Assembly (NCBI RefSeq): GCF_026723765.1
Contig: NZ_CP113524.1
Span: 1,907,001 to 1,971,000, forward strand
Source of the DNA: Lacrimispora xylanolytica
Lineage (GTDB): Bacteria > Bacillota > Clostridia > Lachnospirales > Lachnospiraceae
Direction of reading: 5' to 3'
DNA: 64,000 nt
In this document: positions 26,782-35,611 of the stretch, one piece after another
Layout of the letters: each line of letters starts with the position of its first letter
How positions within the stretch are numbered: position 1 is the stretch's first letter
Position numbers and translations under genes: made by a program
The notes under the pieces: generated by a model
Told to the model about the DNA's origin: nothing
The model's input: the letters and a program-made list of their open reading frames with translations, nothing else
Databases searched by the model: none

Positions 26782-29100
26782 ATGGTGCATAAGACAATCA
26801 CAATGCCAGTTATCGCCCTGCGCGGCATGACGGTTCTTCCCAAAATGATGTTACATTTTGATATCAGCCGGCCAAAGTCTGCGACAGCCGTAGAAAAAGC
26901 AATGGTTGGAGACCAGAAGGTGTGTCTCGTCACCCAGAGGGATTCGGAAGAAGAGAACCCTGATTTCGGGGGACTGCATTCCATCGGTACGGTTGCTGTT
27001 ATCAAGCAGCTGGTAAAGATGCCTGGCAATGTAATCCGTGTTATGGTGGAAGGTCTGGAACGTGCAGAGCTTTTGGCTCTTGAGAATGAAGAACCCATGC
27101 TGGTGGGAGAAATCGATACAGTATTTGAATTTGATGAGATGATAGATGATGTTACAAAACAGGCTATGCTGCAGATTGTTCAGGATAAGCTTTCAGAATA
27201 CGGCAAGGAGAACCAGAGGCTTTCCAAAGAAGTGATTCCTGGTCTTTTAGTACTGACAGATTTAGGGGAGCTTCTGGATCAGATCGCCGTGCAGCTTTCC
27301 TGGGATTACCAGGTACGCCAGCAGGTATTAGAGAGCATTATGCTGGATGAAAGGTATGCTCTAGTCATGAAGCATCTTTTGACTGAAATTGAGGTCACAA
27401 AGGTAAAACGGGAATTACAGTCTCAGGTAAAAGATCGAATTGATAAAAACCAGAAGGATTATATTTTAAGAGAGCAGTTAAAGGTAATCCGGGAAGAGTT
27501 AGGAGAGGATAATCCTCTTAGCGATGCAGATGAATACAACAAGCGGTTAAAATCATTAAAGGCTGATAAGGAAATTAAAGATAAGATCCAAAAGGAAATT
27601 GAGCGCTTTAAGGCGATGCCAGGCGGCAGCCAGGAGGCCAACGTAGTGCGCATGTACTTAGAGACTGTTTTGGAGCTTCCCTGGAAAAAGGTTTCCAAGG
27701 ATAACAACAGCATATCCCATGCCGAAGATATTTTAAATGAGGACCATTATGGCCTTTTAAAGGTGAAGGAACGTATTCTTGAATACCTTGCAGTCCGTAC
27801 GCTGACAAAAAAAGGAACAAGCCCTATTGTTTGTCTGGTGGGACCTCCAGGAACCGGTAAAACCTCTATCGCCCGCTCTGTGGCAAAGGCACTGAATAAG
27901 GAATATGTAAGAATCAGTCTGGGCGGAGTGAGAGACGAAGCTGAGATCAGAGGTCACAGGAAAACATATGTAGGTGCTATGCCGGGAAGAATTGCAGAGG
28001 CTCTAAGACAGGCAGGAGTCAGCAATCCTCTTATGCTTTTGGATGAAATCGATAAGGTCAGCAGAGATTACAAGGGAGACACGTCTTCCGCACTTTTAGA
28101 AGTCCTTGACAGTGAACAGAATGTAAAGTTCCGGGATCATTATATAGAGCTTCCCATTGATTTATCCAATGTTTTATTCATTGCTACGGCCAATACCACC
28201 ACAACCATACCTGGGCCTCTCCTTGACCGTATGGAATTAATTGAAGTAACCAGCTATACGGAGAATGAAAAATTCCATATTGCAAAGAATTACTTAGTAA
28301 GAAAGCAAAGGGAAAAGAATGGACTGACCGAGAGTCAGGTCACCATCACAGATAAAGCCCTTGAAAAAATAATTCACAATTATACAAGAGAAGCAGGTGT
28401 CAGAACTCTGGAGAGAAGAATCGGTGCTGTTTACCGTAAAGCTGCCAGACAATTTCTGGAGAACAAAAAAGAGGTTATTGAGATTACCGATTTAAGTCTT
28501 GAAACATACTTAGGCAAAGAGAAGGTAACCTTTGAAGATGTCAATGAGGATGATGAGGTTGGCATCGTAAGAGGCCTTGCCTGGACCAGCGTTGGAGGAA
28601 GCACTCTGCAGATCGAAGTCAATGTTATGCCTGGTAAAGGAAATCTATCCCTCACCGGACAGATGGGAGATGTCATGAAGGAATCTGCCCGGACGGCACT
28701 TAGTTACGTGCGTTCGATCTGCCCGGACTATAAGGTGGCAGATAATTATTTTGAAAAGCACGACATCCATCTTCATATCCCGGAAGGAGCCGTTCCAAAG
28801 GATGGTCCTTCGGCAGGCATCACCATGGCAACAGCCATGCTCTCTGCGGTTATTAACCGCAAAGTAAAGGCAAAGGTGGCCATGACTGGAGAGATCACCC
28901 TAAGAGGTCGTGTGCTTCCAATCGGCGGTCTGAAAGAGAAGATACTGGCTGCCCGTATGGCACATGTGGAAACCGTGCTGGTTCCATTTAAGAATAAATC
29001 TGATATTCTGGAGCTTTCAGATGAAATTATCGGGAATCTTACCATTGTGTATGTCAAGCATATGTCAGAGGTCTTACAGGAGGCATTTCTCCAGGAATAG
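26782..29100 (+). CDS. lon: ATP-dependent protease Lon
   Basis: AAA+ serine protease for damaged and regulatory proteins, 772 residues from the ATG at 26782, which has AAAGGAG upstream. Domains: N-terminal substrate-binding (MPVIALRGMTVLP onward, to about 200), a coiled helical region, AAA+ with Walker A GPPGTGKT near 354-361, and the protease domain with Ser677 in KDGPSAG and Lys720 in LKEKIL. The next gene, ysxC, starts 12 bases downstream, the lon-ysxC order known from Bacillus and Clostridia. Confidence 0.97.
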   Translation: MVHKTITMPVIALRGMTVLPKMMLHFDISRPKSATAVEKAMVGDQKVCLVTQRDSEEENPDFGGLHSIGTVAVIKQLVKMPGNVIRVMVEGLERAELLALENEEPMLVGEIDTVFEFDEMIDDVTKQAMLQIVQDKLSEYGKENQRLSKEVIPGLLVLTDLGELLDQIAVQLSWDYQVRQQVLESIMLDERYALVMKHLLTEIEVTKVKRELQSQVKDRIDKNQKDYILREQLKVIREELGEDNPLSDADEYNKRLKSLKADKEIKDKIQKEIERFKAMPGGSQEANVVRMYLETVLELPWKKVSKDNNSISHAEDILNEDHYGLLKVKERILEYLAVRTLTKKGTSPIVCLVGPPGTGKTSIARSVAKALNKEYVRISLGGVRDEAEIRGHRKTYVGAMPGRIAEALRQAGVSNPLMLLDEIDKVSRDYKGDTSSALLEVLDSEQNVKFRDHYIELPIDLSNVLFIATANTTTTIPGPLLDRMELIEVTSYTENEKFHIAKNYLVRKQREKNGLTESQVTITDKALEKIIHNYTREAGVRTLERRIGAVYRKAARQFLENKKEVIEITDLSLETYLGKEKVTFEDVNEDDEVGIVRGLAWTSVGGSTLQIEVNVMPGKGNLSLTGQMGDVMKESARTALSYVRSICPDYKVADNYFEKHDIHLHIPEGAVPKDGPSAGITMATAMLSAVINRKVKAKVAMTGEITLRGRVLPIGGLKEKILAARMAHVETVLVPFKNKSDILELSDEIIGNLTIVYVKHMSEVLQEAFLQE

Positions 29101-29112
29101 AAAGGAAATCAT

Positions 29113-29712
29113 ATGATTATTAAATCCGTAGATCTGGAAACGGTATGTGGTATTACAAGCACGCTTCCGGAGAACACTAAGCCGGAATTCGCCTTTGCAG
29201 GAAAATCAAACGTAGGAAAATCCTCTTTGATCAATGCTTTGATGAACCGCAAATCATTTGCCAGGACATCTTCCCAGCCGGGAAAGACCCAGACAATTAA
29301 CTTTTACAATATCAATGATGCGTTTTATTATGTGGATCTTCCTGGATACGGTTATGCAAAGGTAGCCCTGGAGGTAAAAGCAAAATGGGGAAAGATGATT
29401 GAAAATTATCTTCACAAATCCCCTATGCTCCAATGCGTATTCTTATTGATTGATATTAGACACGAACCTTCCGTCAATGATAAGACCATGTATGACTGGA
29501 TCGTGTATCAGGGGTATCAGCCGGTAATCATCGCGACAAAACTGGATAAATTAAAGAGAAGCCAGGTACAGAAGGCAATTAAGACAGTGAGGACCGGTTT
29601 GGGAATCGGAAGTGATGTAACTGTGATTCCTTTTTCTGCGGAAACAAAGCAGGGAAGGGATGAAATTTGGGAGCTGATATCAGATTACGCAAATAGTCTT
29701 GACAAGGAATAA
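29113..29712 (+). CDS. ysxC: Ribosome biogenesis GTPase YsxC (EngB/YihA)
   Basis: Essential GTPase involved in 50S subunit assembly, 199 residues. G1 GKSNVGKSS is at residues 30-38, G3 DLPGYGYA near 76, G4 ATKLDK near 142 and G5 PFSAETKQG near 176. It follows lon by 12 bases. The promoter of the next transcription unit overlaps its last codons. Confidence 0.97.
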   Translation: MIIKSVDLETVCGITSTLPENTKPEFAFAGKSNVGKSSLINALMNRKSFARTSSQPGKTQTINFYNINDAFYYVDLPGYGYAKVALEVKAKWGKMIENYLHKSPMLQCVFLLIDIRHEPSVNDKTMYDWIVYQGYQPVIIATKLDKLKRSQVQKAIKTVRTGLGIGSDVTVIPFSAETKQGRDEIWELISDYANSLDKE

Positions 29713-29754
29713 AAATCTTTTTATAATGAACCTATTTATTACATAGAGTTCATT
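29699..29754 (+). promoter_or_regulatory. Consensus sigma-A promoter and inverted repeat before the amino-acid ABC operon
   Basis: TTGACA (29699-29704) and TATAAT (29722-29727) match the consensus exactly with 17-base spacing. An inverted repeat AATGAAC...GTTCATT (29725-29731 and 29748-29754) overlaps the -10 and the start of the transcript, where a repressor could bind; it could also act as a short hairpin in the RNA. Confidence 0.8.
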
Positions 29755-29779
29755 TTGGCAAGAAGAGGAGAAAACAGTT

Positions 29780-30655
29780 ATGAAAAAGACAATAAAGAAA
29801 ATTGCATCAACTCTTTTAGCAGTTTCCCTTGCGGCGGCAGCTCTTACTGCCTGCGGCGGAGGTGCTGGAAAAGGAACCACTGCAGCTGGTAAAGATGCAG
29901 ACGGTAAGAAAGTACTGAAAGTTGCTATGGAGTGTAGTTATGCGCCTTATAACTGGACCCAGTCAAATGATGCCAATGGAGCAGTTCCTATTTCCGGTGG
30001 TTCTGATTTTGCTTACGGCTATGATGTTATGATGGCTAAGAAAATTGCAGATGAACTTGGATACGGCCTTGAGATCGTAAAGCTGGACTGGGATTCTTTA
30101 GTTCCTGCTGTTCAGTCTGGCAAGGTTGACTGCGTCATTGCAGGACAGTCCATTACAGCAGAGCGCCTCCAGTCAGTAGATTTTACAGATCCATATTACT
30201 ATGCGACCATCGTAGCCCTTGTAAAGGGCGGCGGCAAATATGAGAATGCAAAAAGCGTAGCAGATCTTTCTGGTGCAACTGGTACTTCCCAGTTAAATAC
30301 CATCTGGTATGACAGCTGCCTTCCTCAGATCCCCAATGCAGATATCCAGCCGGCTATGGAATCCGCACCTGCCATGTTAGTAGCTTTAAGCTCTGGCAGA
30401 TGTGACGTGGTAGTAACAGACAAACCTACCGGACAAGCAGCATTAATTGCTTATCCTGATTTTAAGCTTCTTGACTTTACCGGTACAGACGGTGACTTCA
30501 AGGTATCTGACGAAGACATTAACATCGGAGTTTCCTTAAAGAAGGGCAACACGGAGTTAAAGGATGCCATCAACGGAGTCCTTTCTAAGATGACAAAGGC
30601 TGACTTTGACAAGATGATGGAAGAAGCCATTTCCGTACAGCCATTGTCAAAGTAG
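29780..30655 (+). CDS. Polar amino-acid ABC transporter substrate-binding lipoprotein
   Basis: 291 residues, with a signal peptide and lipobox Cys25 (LTAC). The mature part is a type II binding fold of the amino-acid family (KVAMECSYAPYNW near 47, YGYDVMMAKKIADELGY near 79, VDCVIAGQSITAERLQSVDFTD near 115). It is encoded ahead of one permease and one ATPase gene, completing an importer. The substrate class (glutamine, cystine, arginine or other) cannot be settled from sequence. Confidence 0.9.
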   Translation: MKKTIKKIASTLLAVSLAAAALTACGGGAGKGTTAAGKDADGKKVLKVAMECSYAPYNWTQSNDANGAVPISGGSDFAYGYDVMMAKKIADELGYGLEIVKLDWDSLVPAVQSGKVDCVIAGQSITAERLQSVDFTDPYYYATIVALVKGGGKYENAKSVADLSGATGTSQLNTIWYDSCLPQIPNADIQPAMESAPAMLVALSSGRCDVVVTDKPTGQAALIAYPDFKLLDFTGTDGDFKVSDEDINIGVSLKKGNTELKDAINGVLSKMTKADFDKMMEEAISVQPLSK

Positions 30656-30684
30656 TACGAAATAAAAGAGAATCAGGGCTTGCA

Positions 30685-30717
30685 GGCACGGGACAAGAGC
30701 GTTCTTATCTTCGTGCC
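30685..30717 (+). other. Possible hairpin between binding-protein and permease genes
   Basis: GGCACG (30685-30690) can pair with CGTGCC (30712-30717), and further overlapping pairings are possible. There is no clear U-run. It may lower expression of the distal genes. Confidence 0.35.
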
Positions 30718-30759
30718 GCTTGTTCTGTCTAAATGACAGTTAGAAAAGGAGAAGGTAAT

Positions 30760-31560
30760 ATGTCTTTACCATCAGATTTTTTAGGCAGAATGCTGTTTAT
30801 TCTGCGGGAATACGGTCCCTCCTTCCTGAGCGGCGCCGGTAAGACAATGGCGATTGCCATTGTAGGAACACTGATTGGCTGTATCATTGGTTTTGCAGTG
30901 GGAATTGTTCAGACCATTCCTGTTTCAAAGTATGATAACCCGGTAAAACGAGTCTTGCTGAAAGCAGTTAAAGTTATTTTAAATGTTTACGTAGAGATTT
31001 TCAGGGGAACCCCTATGATGGTCCAGGCCATGTTCATATTTTATGGTTCCTCGGCTCTCTTTCAGATCAATATGTCCATCGTATTTGCTGCATATTTCAT
31101 CGTGTCCATCAATACAGGTGCTTATATGGCAGAAACGGTAAGAGGCGGAATTCTTTCCATTGATCCAGGTCAGACAGAAGGCGCCAAAGCCATTGGTATG
31201 ACACATTTTCAGACCATGGTCAATGTTATCATGCCACAGGCTCTCCGTAATATCATGCCTCAGATCGGTAACAACTTAATCATTAATATTAAGGATACCT
31301 GCGTACTTTCCGTTATCGGTGTGGTTGAATTATTCTATGCCACAAAAGGCGTGGCAGGAGCGTACTATACTTATTTTGAAGCATTTACCATTACCATGAT
31401 CATTTACTTTATTCTTACCTTCACCTGCTCCAGAATCCTGCGTCATTGGGAGAAGAAGATGGATGGTCCTGACAGCTACGATCTGGCAACTACCGATACC
31501 CTGGCTTATACCAGCGGTATGGTGAAATTCCCAGATCCGAAAGAGAAGGAGGATAAATAA
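30760..31560 (+). CDS. Amino-acid ABC transporter permease
   Basis: HisM/GlnP-family membrane protein of 266 residues with several hydrophobic segments. The family EAA-type loop is at YMAETVRGGILSIDPGQTEGAKAIGM. The start at 30760 has AAGGAG upstream; an earlier ATG at 30733 would add nine residues. It is adjacent to the ATPase gene, separated by only the stop and start codons. Confidence 0.93.
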   Translation: MSLPSDFLGRMLFILREYGPSFLSGAGKTMAIAIVGTLIGCIIGFAVGIVQTIPVSKYDNPVKRVLLKAVKVILNVYVEIFRGTPMMVQAMFIFYGSSALFQINMSIVFAAYFIVSINTGAYMAETVRGGILSIDPGQTEGAKAIGMTHFQTMVNVIMPQALRNIMPQIGNNLIINIKDTCVLSVIGVVELFYATKGVAGAYYTYFEAFTITMIIYFILTFTCSRILRHWEKKMDGPDSYDLATTDTLAYTSGMVKFPDPKEKEDK

Positions 31561-32304
31561 ATGGCAGAAGAGAAAGTACTGGAAATTCATCACTTAAGTA
31601 AGACCTTTGGAACCAATGTTGTCCTGCGGGATATTGATTTTTCTGTAAATGCTGGCGATGTGACCTGCATTATTGGAGCTTCCGGTTCCGGTAAATCAAC
31701 CCTTCTTCGCTGCATCAATCTTTTAGAGACTCCAACTACCGGTGAGATTTTATATCACGATGTAGATATCACGGACAGAAAGATGAATGTTCCGTCATAT
31801 CGGACTAAGGTAGGTATGGTGTTTCAGAGTTTTAATCTGTTCAACAACATGACGGTTCTCGAAAACTGTCTGGTGGGCCAGATTAAGGTCCTGAAAAAGG
31901 ATAAAGACGAAGCAAGAAAAAAAGCTATGATGTATTTAGAGAAGGTTGGAATGGCTCCCTACATCAATGCAAAGCCAAGACAGCTTTCCGGAGGACAGAA
32001 GCAGAGAGTTGCCATTGCCAGAGCTTTGGCCATGGAGCCTGAGATCCTCTTATTTGATGAGCCGACCTCAGCCCTTGATCCTCAGATGGTAGGAGAGGTG
32101 CTGGCAGTTATGAGAACACTTGCAAAAGAAGGTCTTACAATGATTATAGTAACCCATGAGATGGCTTTTGCCAGAGACGTTTCCAGTCGTGTGGTCTACA
32201 TGGCGGGCGGTGTCATTGAGGAAGAAGGAAAACCATCAGATATATTTGGAAATCCCCAGAAAAGTTCCACCAAAGAGTTTTTAAACCGCTTTATGCAGGG
32301 ATAA
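31561..32304 (+). CDS. Amino-acid ABC transporter ATP-binding protein
   Basis: GlnQ/HisP-type ATPase of 247 residues. Walker [10 protein letters not shown] is near 39-47, the Q-loop is in MVFQSFNLF, the signature is LSGGQKQRV and Walker [13 protein letters not shown], with the switch histidine in VTHEM. It directly follows the permease gene and is followed by a hairpin terminator. Confidence 0.94.
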   Translation: MAEEKVLEIHHLSKTFGTNVVLRDIDFSVNAGDVTCIIGASGSGKSTLLRCINLLETPTTGEILYHDVDITDRKMNVPSYRTKVGMVFQSFNLFNNMTVLENCLVGQIKVLKKDKDEARKKAMMYLEKVGMAPYINAKPRQLSGGQKQRVAIARALAMEPEILLFDEPTSALDPQMVGEVLAVMRTLAKEGLTMIIVTHEMAFARDVSSRVVYMAGGVIEEEGKPSDIFGNPQKSSTKEFLNRFMQG

Positions 32305-32310
32305 CATAAG

Positions 32311-32363
32311 AAGGAGCTGAGTCAAGATAACTGAACAATCAGTTGTGGAGCAGGCTCCTTTTT
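32311..32363 (+). terminator. Terminator after the amino-acid ABC operon
   Basis: AAGGAGC (32311-32317) pairs with GCTCCTT (32354-32360), followed by TTT; an inner AACTGA/TCAGTT stem (32329-32344) makes a multi-part hairpin. It lies only 30 bases before the dehydrogenase start, so it could also regulate that gene. Confidence 0.65.
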
Positions 32364-32392
32364 GGTATGGTGAATCAGAACGGAGGTCTTAT

Positions 32393-33358
32393 ATGAAAAT
32401 AGTCTTTTTGGAAACAGATTCATTAGGTGATGATGTGGATTACGCTCCATTTTACTCCATAGGAGAAGTGGTCAAATACAACAATTCTGATCCAGAGGAA
32501 AATTCTGCACGTGTAAGGGAAGCAGATATCATAGTAGCTAATAAAATATCTATGGACGAAGAACTGCTTCGAGATGCAAAAAAGGTAAGACTTATCTGCC
32601 TGACAGCTACCGGAACCAACAACGTGGATTTTCAATATACCAATAAGAGGAAGATAGCTGTGGCTAATGTAAAAAGCTACTCCACAAGATCAGTCGTACA
32701 GCATACCTTCGCTCTTTTGTTCTATGTCTATGAAAAGCTGTCCTATTATGACTCCTTTGTAAAATCAGGGGACTATACAGACAGTGATGTCTTCAGCTGT
32801 TTTGATAAAAAGTTTAATGAGCTTTATGGAAAGACCTGGGGGATCATTGGTCTTGGAGAAATCGGACGGGAAGTAGCAAAGGTGGCGGAGGCCTTTGGCT
32901 GCCGGATCATCTATTATTCCACCTCTGGGAAAAACAATCAGTCCAATTATGAAAGAGTAGAATTTGAGACCCTGCTGAAAGATTCTGATATCATTTCCAT
33001 ACACGCTCCTCTTAATGAGAAAACCGAGAATCTTATTGATAAAAAAGCTTTAAAGGCAATGAAAGAGACTGGGGTACTGTTAAATCTGGGAAGAGGAAAA
33101 ATTATAGATGAAGAAGCACTTACCTGGGCACTATTAGAAGGGGAGATTGCAGGGGCTGGTCTTGATGTTCTCCGTGAAGAGCCAATGAGCAAGGATAATC
33201 CGCTTTTAAGTATTAAGGACAGTACCAGATTGATTATTACGCCCCATATTGGCTGGGCAACGGTAGAAGCAAGAAGAAGGTGCCTGTCAGAAATCTATGA
33301 GAATATCAGTGCATTTCTGAACGGAGAAGAAAGAAACATCGTAAAAGGAACGAATTAA
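32393..33358 (+). CDS. D-2-hydroxyacid dehydrogenase family protein
   Basis: NAD(P)-dependent oxidoreductase of 321 residues. The Rossmann motif GLGEIGREV is near 153-161. The catalytic arginine is in LNLGRGKIIDE, the glutamate in DVLREEP and the histidine in ITPHIGWAT, all present. Similar proteins reduce hydroxypyruvate, glyoxylate or other 2-oxoacids, and the glycerate dehydrogenase group is a good candidate; substrate not certain. The start at 32393 has CGGAGG upstream. It is a single gene closed by a strong terminator. Confidence 0.88.
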   Translation: MKIVFLETDSLGDDVDYAPFYSIGEVVKYNNSDPEENSARVREADIIVANKISMDEELLRDAKKVRLICLTATGTNNVDFQYTNKRKIAVANVKSYSTRSVVQHTFALLFYVYEKLSYYDSFVKSGDYTDSDVFSCFDKKFNELYGKTWGIIGLGEIGREVAKVAEAFGCRIIYYSTSGKNNQSNYERVEFETLLKDSDIISIHAPLNEKTENLIDKKALKAMKETGVLLNLGRGKIIDEEALTWALLEGEIAGAGLDVLREEPMSKDNPLLSIKDSTRLIITPHIGWATVEARRRCLSEIYENISAFLNGEERNIVKGTN

Positions 33359-33361
33359 AAA

Positions 33362-33397
33362 GGCGGTCTGAGTGTTAACACTCAGGCCGCCCCTTTT
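33362..33397 (+). terminator. Strong intrinsic terminator after the dehydrogenase gene
   Basis: GGCGGTCTGAGTG (33362-33374) pairs with CACTCAGGCCGCC (33379-33391) around a TTAA loop, followed by CCTTTT. Confidence 0.9.
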
Positions 33398-33430
33398 ACG
33401 TTTCAGGAATCAATCACAAAAGCTCCAATA

Positions 33431-33673
33431 TTATTTGGGCAGGTGGTCATCTTTAAAAGGACATGTTGTCTTAGTAAAAAGACTCCTGACCTTAATCTGT
33501 ATAAACGTGCGAGTCACCTGAATTGCAAGAGCAAAAATAAAGATTGGAAGAAAGACAGTTAAAAACAACTTTACTTTCAAATGGGACAACCTTTTATTCT
33601 GCTGCTTTCGTACAGACTCATAATGGTCATGAATGGTTTGAAACCACGTTTGTTTCACTTGGGCTTTATTCAA
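33431..33673 (-). CDS. Small single-span membrane protein, unknown
   Basis: 80 residues beginning at a TTG codon preceded by AAGGGGG at good distance. It has a basic N-terminal half, one hydrophobic segment (about residues 36-52, FLTVFLPIFIFALAIQV), and a C-terminus with PFKDDHLPK. It lies 37 bases downstream of the DUF4364 gene on the same strand and so is probably co-transcribed. I do not recognise the family. The reading frame could be spurious, but the ribosome-binding site and the context favour a real gene. Confidence 0.5.
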   Translation of the reverse strand: MNKAQVKQTWFQTIHDHYESVRKQQNKRLSHLKVKLFLTVFLPIFIFALAIQVTRTFIQIKVRSLFTKTTCPFKDDHLPK

Positions 33674-33710
33674 GTAAATTCCCCCTTAACTTTTACTGAC
33701 CTCCAGATCG

Positions 33711-34235
33711 TCAGGAACCGCTCATCAGAGATTTCATAGCAAAAGCATAAATTTCCTGGCTTTTTGATTTCCAGTGGTCACACATGATTTCTGCCTGGTC
33801 CTTGTCAGGAACAGATAGGTCTAAGCTGATCAGACAGTTTTTTCCTTCCCGTACTTCGCAGTGAACAATGTAATCCTGGCTCGTGGATTTGTAATAATCC
33901 GCTGTGACCCCAACTTCATTGCGGAGACGAAATTTGTTGTCCTTTAAATACTCATCCATATCATTGATGATGGCAGGTGATATTTTGTTCCCAAAAAAGG
34001 AAAGAGTCTCTTCGCCCTCTCTGGTAATATCATACCGGCTGCTGTTGTGATTGGTCTCCACATGAAGGAGCTTTGCCTCCAGCAGTTCGTTTAACGCCTG
34101 GTTCAATGTAAAGTAAGTCGTGTATTCATGCTCCAGAAAAAAGTTAGACAATTGTGCGCTGGTCAGGGGGAAATTAACCTGTTTAAGCATATATAAAATC
34201 ATTAGTTTGTACAGGGTCATAGGTTCTGACAGCAT
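33711..34235 (-). CDS. DUF4364 family protein
   Basis: 174 residues with the typical N-terminus LSEPMTLYKLMILYML. It looks like a winged-helix domain at 1-80 (LTSAQLSNFFLEHEYTTYFTLNQALNELLEAKLL) followed by an alpha/beta C-terminal part. The PadR-like appearance suggests a DNA-binding or adaptor role; the function is not known. The start has GGAGG six bases upstream. It follows the malic enzyme gene on the reverse strand. Confidence 0.85.
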   Translation of the reverse strand: MLSEPMTLYKLMILYMLKQVNFPLTSAQLSNFFLEHEYTTYFTLNQALNELLEAKLLHVETNHNSSRYDITREGEETLSFFGNKISPAIINDMDEYLKDNKFRLRNEVGVTADYYKSTSQDYIVHCEVREGKNCLISLDLSVPDKDQAEIMCDHWKSKSQEIYAFAMKSLMSGS

Positions 34236-34273
34236 AGTTACCTCCAGTGACGCATTTTTTGCGCCCTAATATA

Positions 34274-34302
34274 AAGGATGGCCGAAAAGCTTCCAGCCAT
34301 TC
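34274..34302 (-). terminator. Probable terminator after the malic enzyme gene
   Basis: On the reverse strand, GGAATGGCTGG pairs with CGGCCATCC around AAGCTTTT, followed by TTTATATT. The U-run is short and mixed. Confidence 0.55.
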
Positions 34303-34310
34303 CTCTTGTT

Positions 34311-35468
34311 TTACGCCTGACGGATATGATCCTTTACTGCCTGGCTCACAGCATCGGCAACCCGGGGATCAAATGCCTCAGGAAGTATGTTGTTTTCATC
34401 TAACTCTGAAGGTGCCACAAGCTCAGCAATGGCAACGGCAGCAGCCAGCTTCATCTCTTCTGTAATGGAAGAGGAACGTCCCTCCATAGCGCCTTTAAAG
34501 ATGCCAGGGAATACAACGACGTTATTGACCTGATTTGGGAAATCGGATCGGCCGGTCCCTACGACTCTGGCTCCGGCTGCTTTTGCAAGATCCGGCATGA
34601 TTTCGGGAACCGGGTTTGCCATGGCAAAAAGAATGGCATCAGAATTCATGGAAGCGACCATCTCCTGAGTTACAATCCCGGGAGCAGAAACACCTACGAA
34701 AATATCAGCTCCTTTTAAGGCATCCGCCAGGGAGCCCCTCATACCTGTAAGGTTGGTCACCTCTGTCATCTTTTCCTGCATCCAATTTAAGCCTTCCATA
34801 CCCTTTGCCAGGATGCCGATACGATCACACATAATAATGTTTGTAAATCCATAGGTCAAAAGAAGCTTTGTAATGGCAATTCCGGCAGAACCTGCTCCAT
34901 TTACCACAACGCGGCATTCTTCCATTGTCTTTCCGGTAACCTTTAAAGCATTGATGATTCCGGCTAACACCACAATGGCTGTTCCGTGCTGGTCATCATG
35001 AAAAACAGGAATATTAAGAAGCTCCTTAAGCCGTTCTTCAATTTCAAAGCAGCGTGGAGCAGATATATCTTCTAAGTTGATTCCCCCAAAGGCAGGAGCG
35101 ATATGAACAACGGTTTTAATGATCTCTTCCGTATCCTGGGTATCCAGACAGATCGGGATCGCATTGATTCCTCCAAATTCTTTGAAAAGAACGGCCTTTC
35201 CTTCCATGACCGGCATGGCAGCCAGAGGACCGATGTTTCCAAGGCCAAGAACAGCGCTTCCGTCTGAGACTACAGCTACTGTATTGGATTTCATGGTATA
35301 CTTATAAGCAGCTTCCGGATTCTCGGCAATGACCTTGCAGGGTTCAGCCACTCCAGGTGTATAAGCAAGGGCAAGATCTTCCCTGGTTTTGACCTTTGCT
35401 TTGGAATTTATTTCCAGCTTTCCGTTCCATTCTTCATGCAGCAATAAAGCTTTCTCGTTGGTTGTCAT
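34311..35468 (-). CDS. NAD(P)-dependent malic enzyme
   Basis: Oxidative decarboxylation of malate to pyruvate, 385 residues, the short bacterial type. The N-terminal domain has LALAYTPGVAEPC near 28-40 and the catalytic-region segment NTVAVVSDGSAVLGLGNIGP near 62-81. A metal-binding EDIS segment is near 134 and FHDDQHGTA near 156. The Rossmann part has VVNGAGSAGIAI near 188. Coenzyme preference is not settled. The promoter lies in the divergent region shared with the DUF5717 gene. Confidence 0.95.
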   Translation of the reverse strand: MTTNEKALLLHEEWNGKLEINSKAKVKTREDLALAYTPGVAEPCKVIAENPEAAYKYTMKSNTVAVVSDGSAVLGLGNIGPLAAMPVMEGKAVLFKEFGGINAIPICLDTQDTEEIIKTVVHIAPAFGGINLEDISAPRCFEIEERLKELLNIPVFHDDQHGTAIVVLAGIINALKVTGKTMEECRVVVNGAGSAGIAITKLLLTYGFTNIIMCDRIGILAKGMEGLNWMQEKMTEVTNLTGMRGSLADALKGADIFVGVSAPGIVTQEMVASMNSDAILFAMANPVPEIMPDLAKAAGARVVGTGRSDFPNQVNNVVVFPGIFKGAMEGRSSSITEEMKLAAAVAIAELVAPSELDENNILPEAFDPRVADAVSQAVKDHIRQA

Positions 35469-35498
35469 AATCAGTTTGTCCTTTTTTTCGCAGTTTTT

Positions 35499-35507
35499 AT
35501 TATATCA
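35499..35507 (-). promoter_or_regulatory. Extended -10 promoter of the malic enzyme gene
   Basis: On the reverse strand TGATATAAT lies 30 bases upstream of the malic enzyme start. On the forward strand TTTTAA (35522-35527) and TAGAAT (35545-35550), 17 bases apart, may serve the DUF5717 operon, but that match is weak. Confidence 0.5.
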
Positions 35508-35611
35508 TACCAATTTTAGGGTTTTAAATCAATAGAAAATGTGTTAGAATATAGAGTAATTAATTTTTAGCAAACGAATAATATAAGGAAATTAAAGATA
35601 CAGGTGGTACT

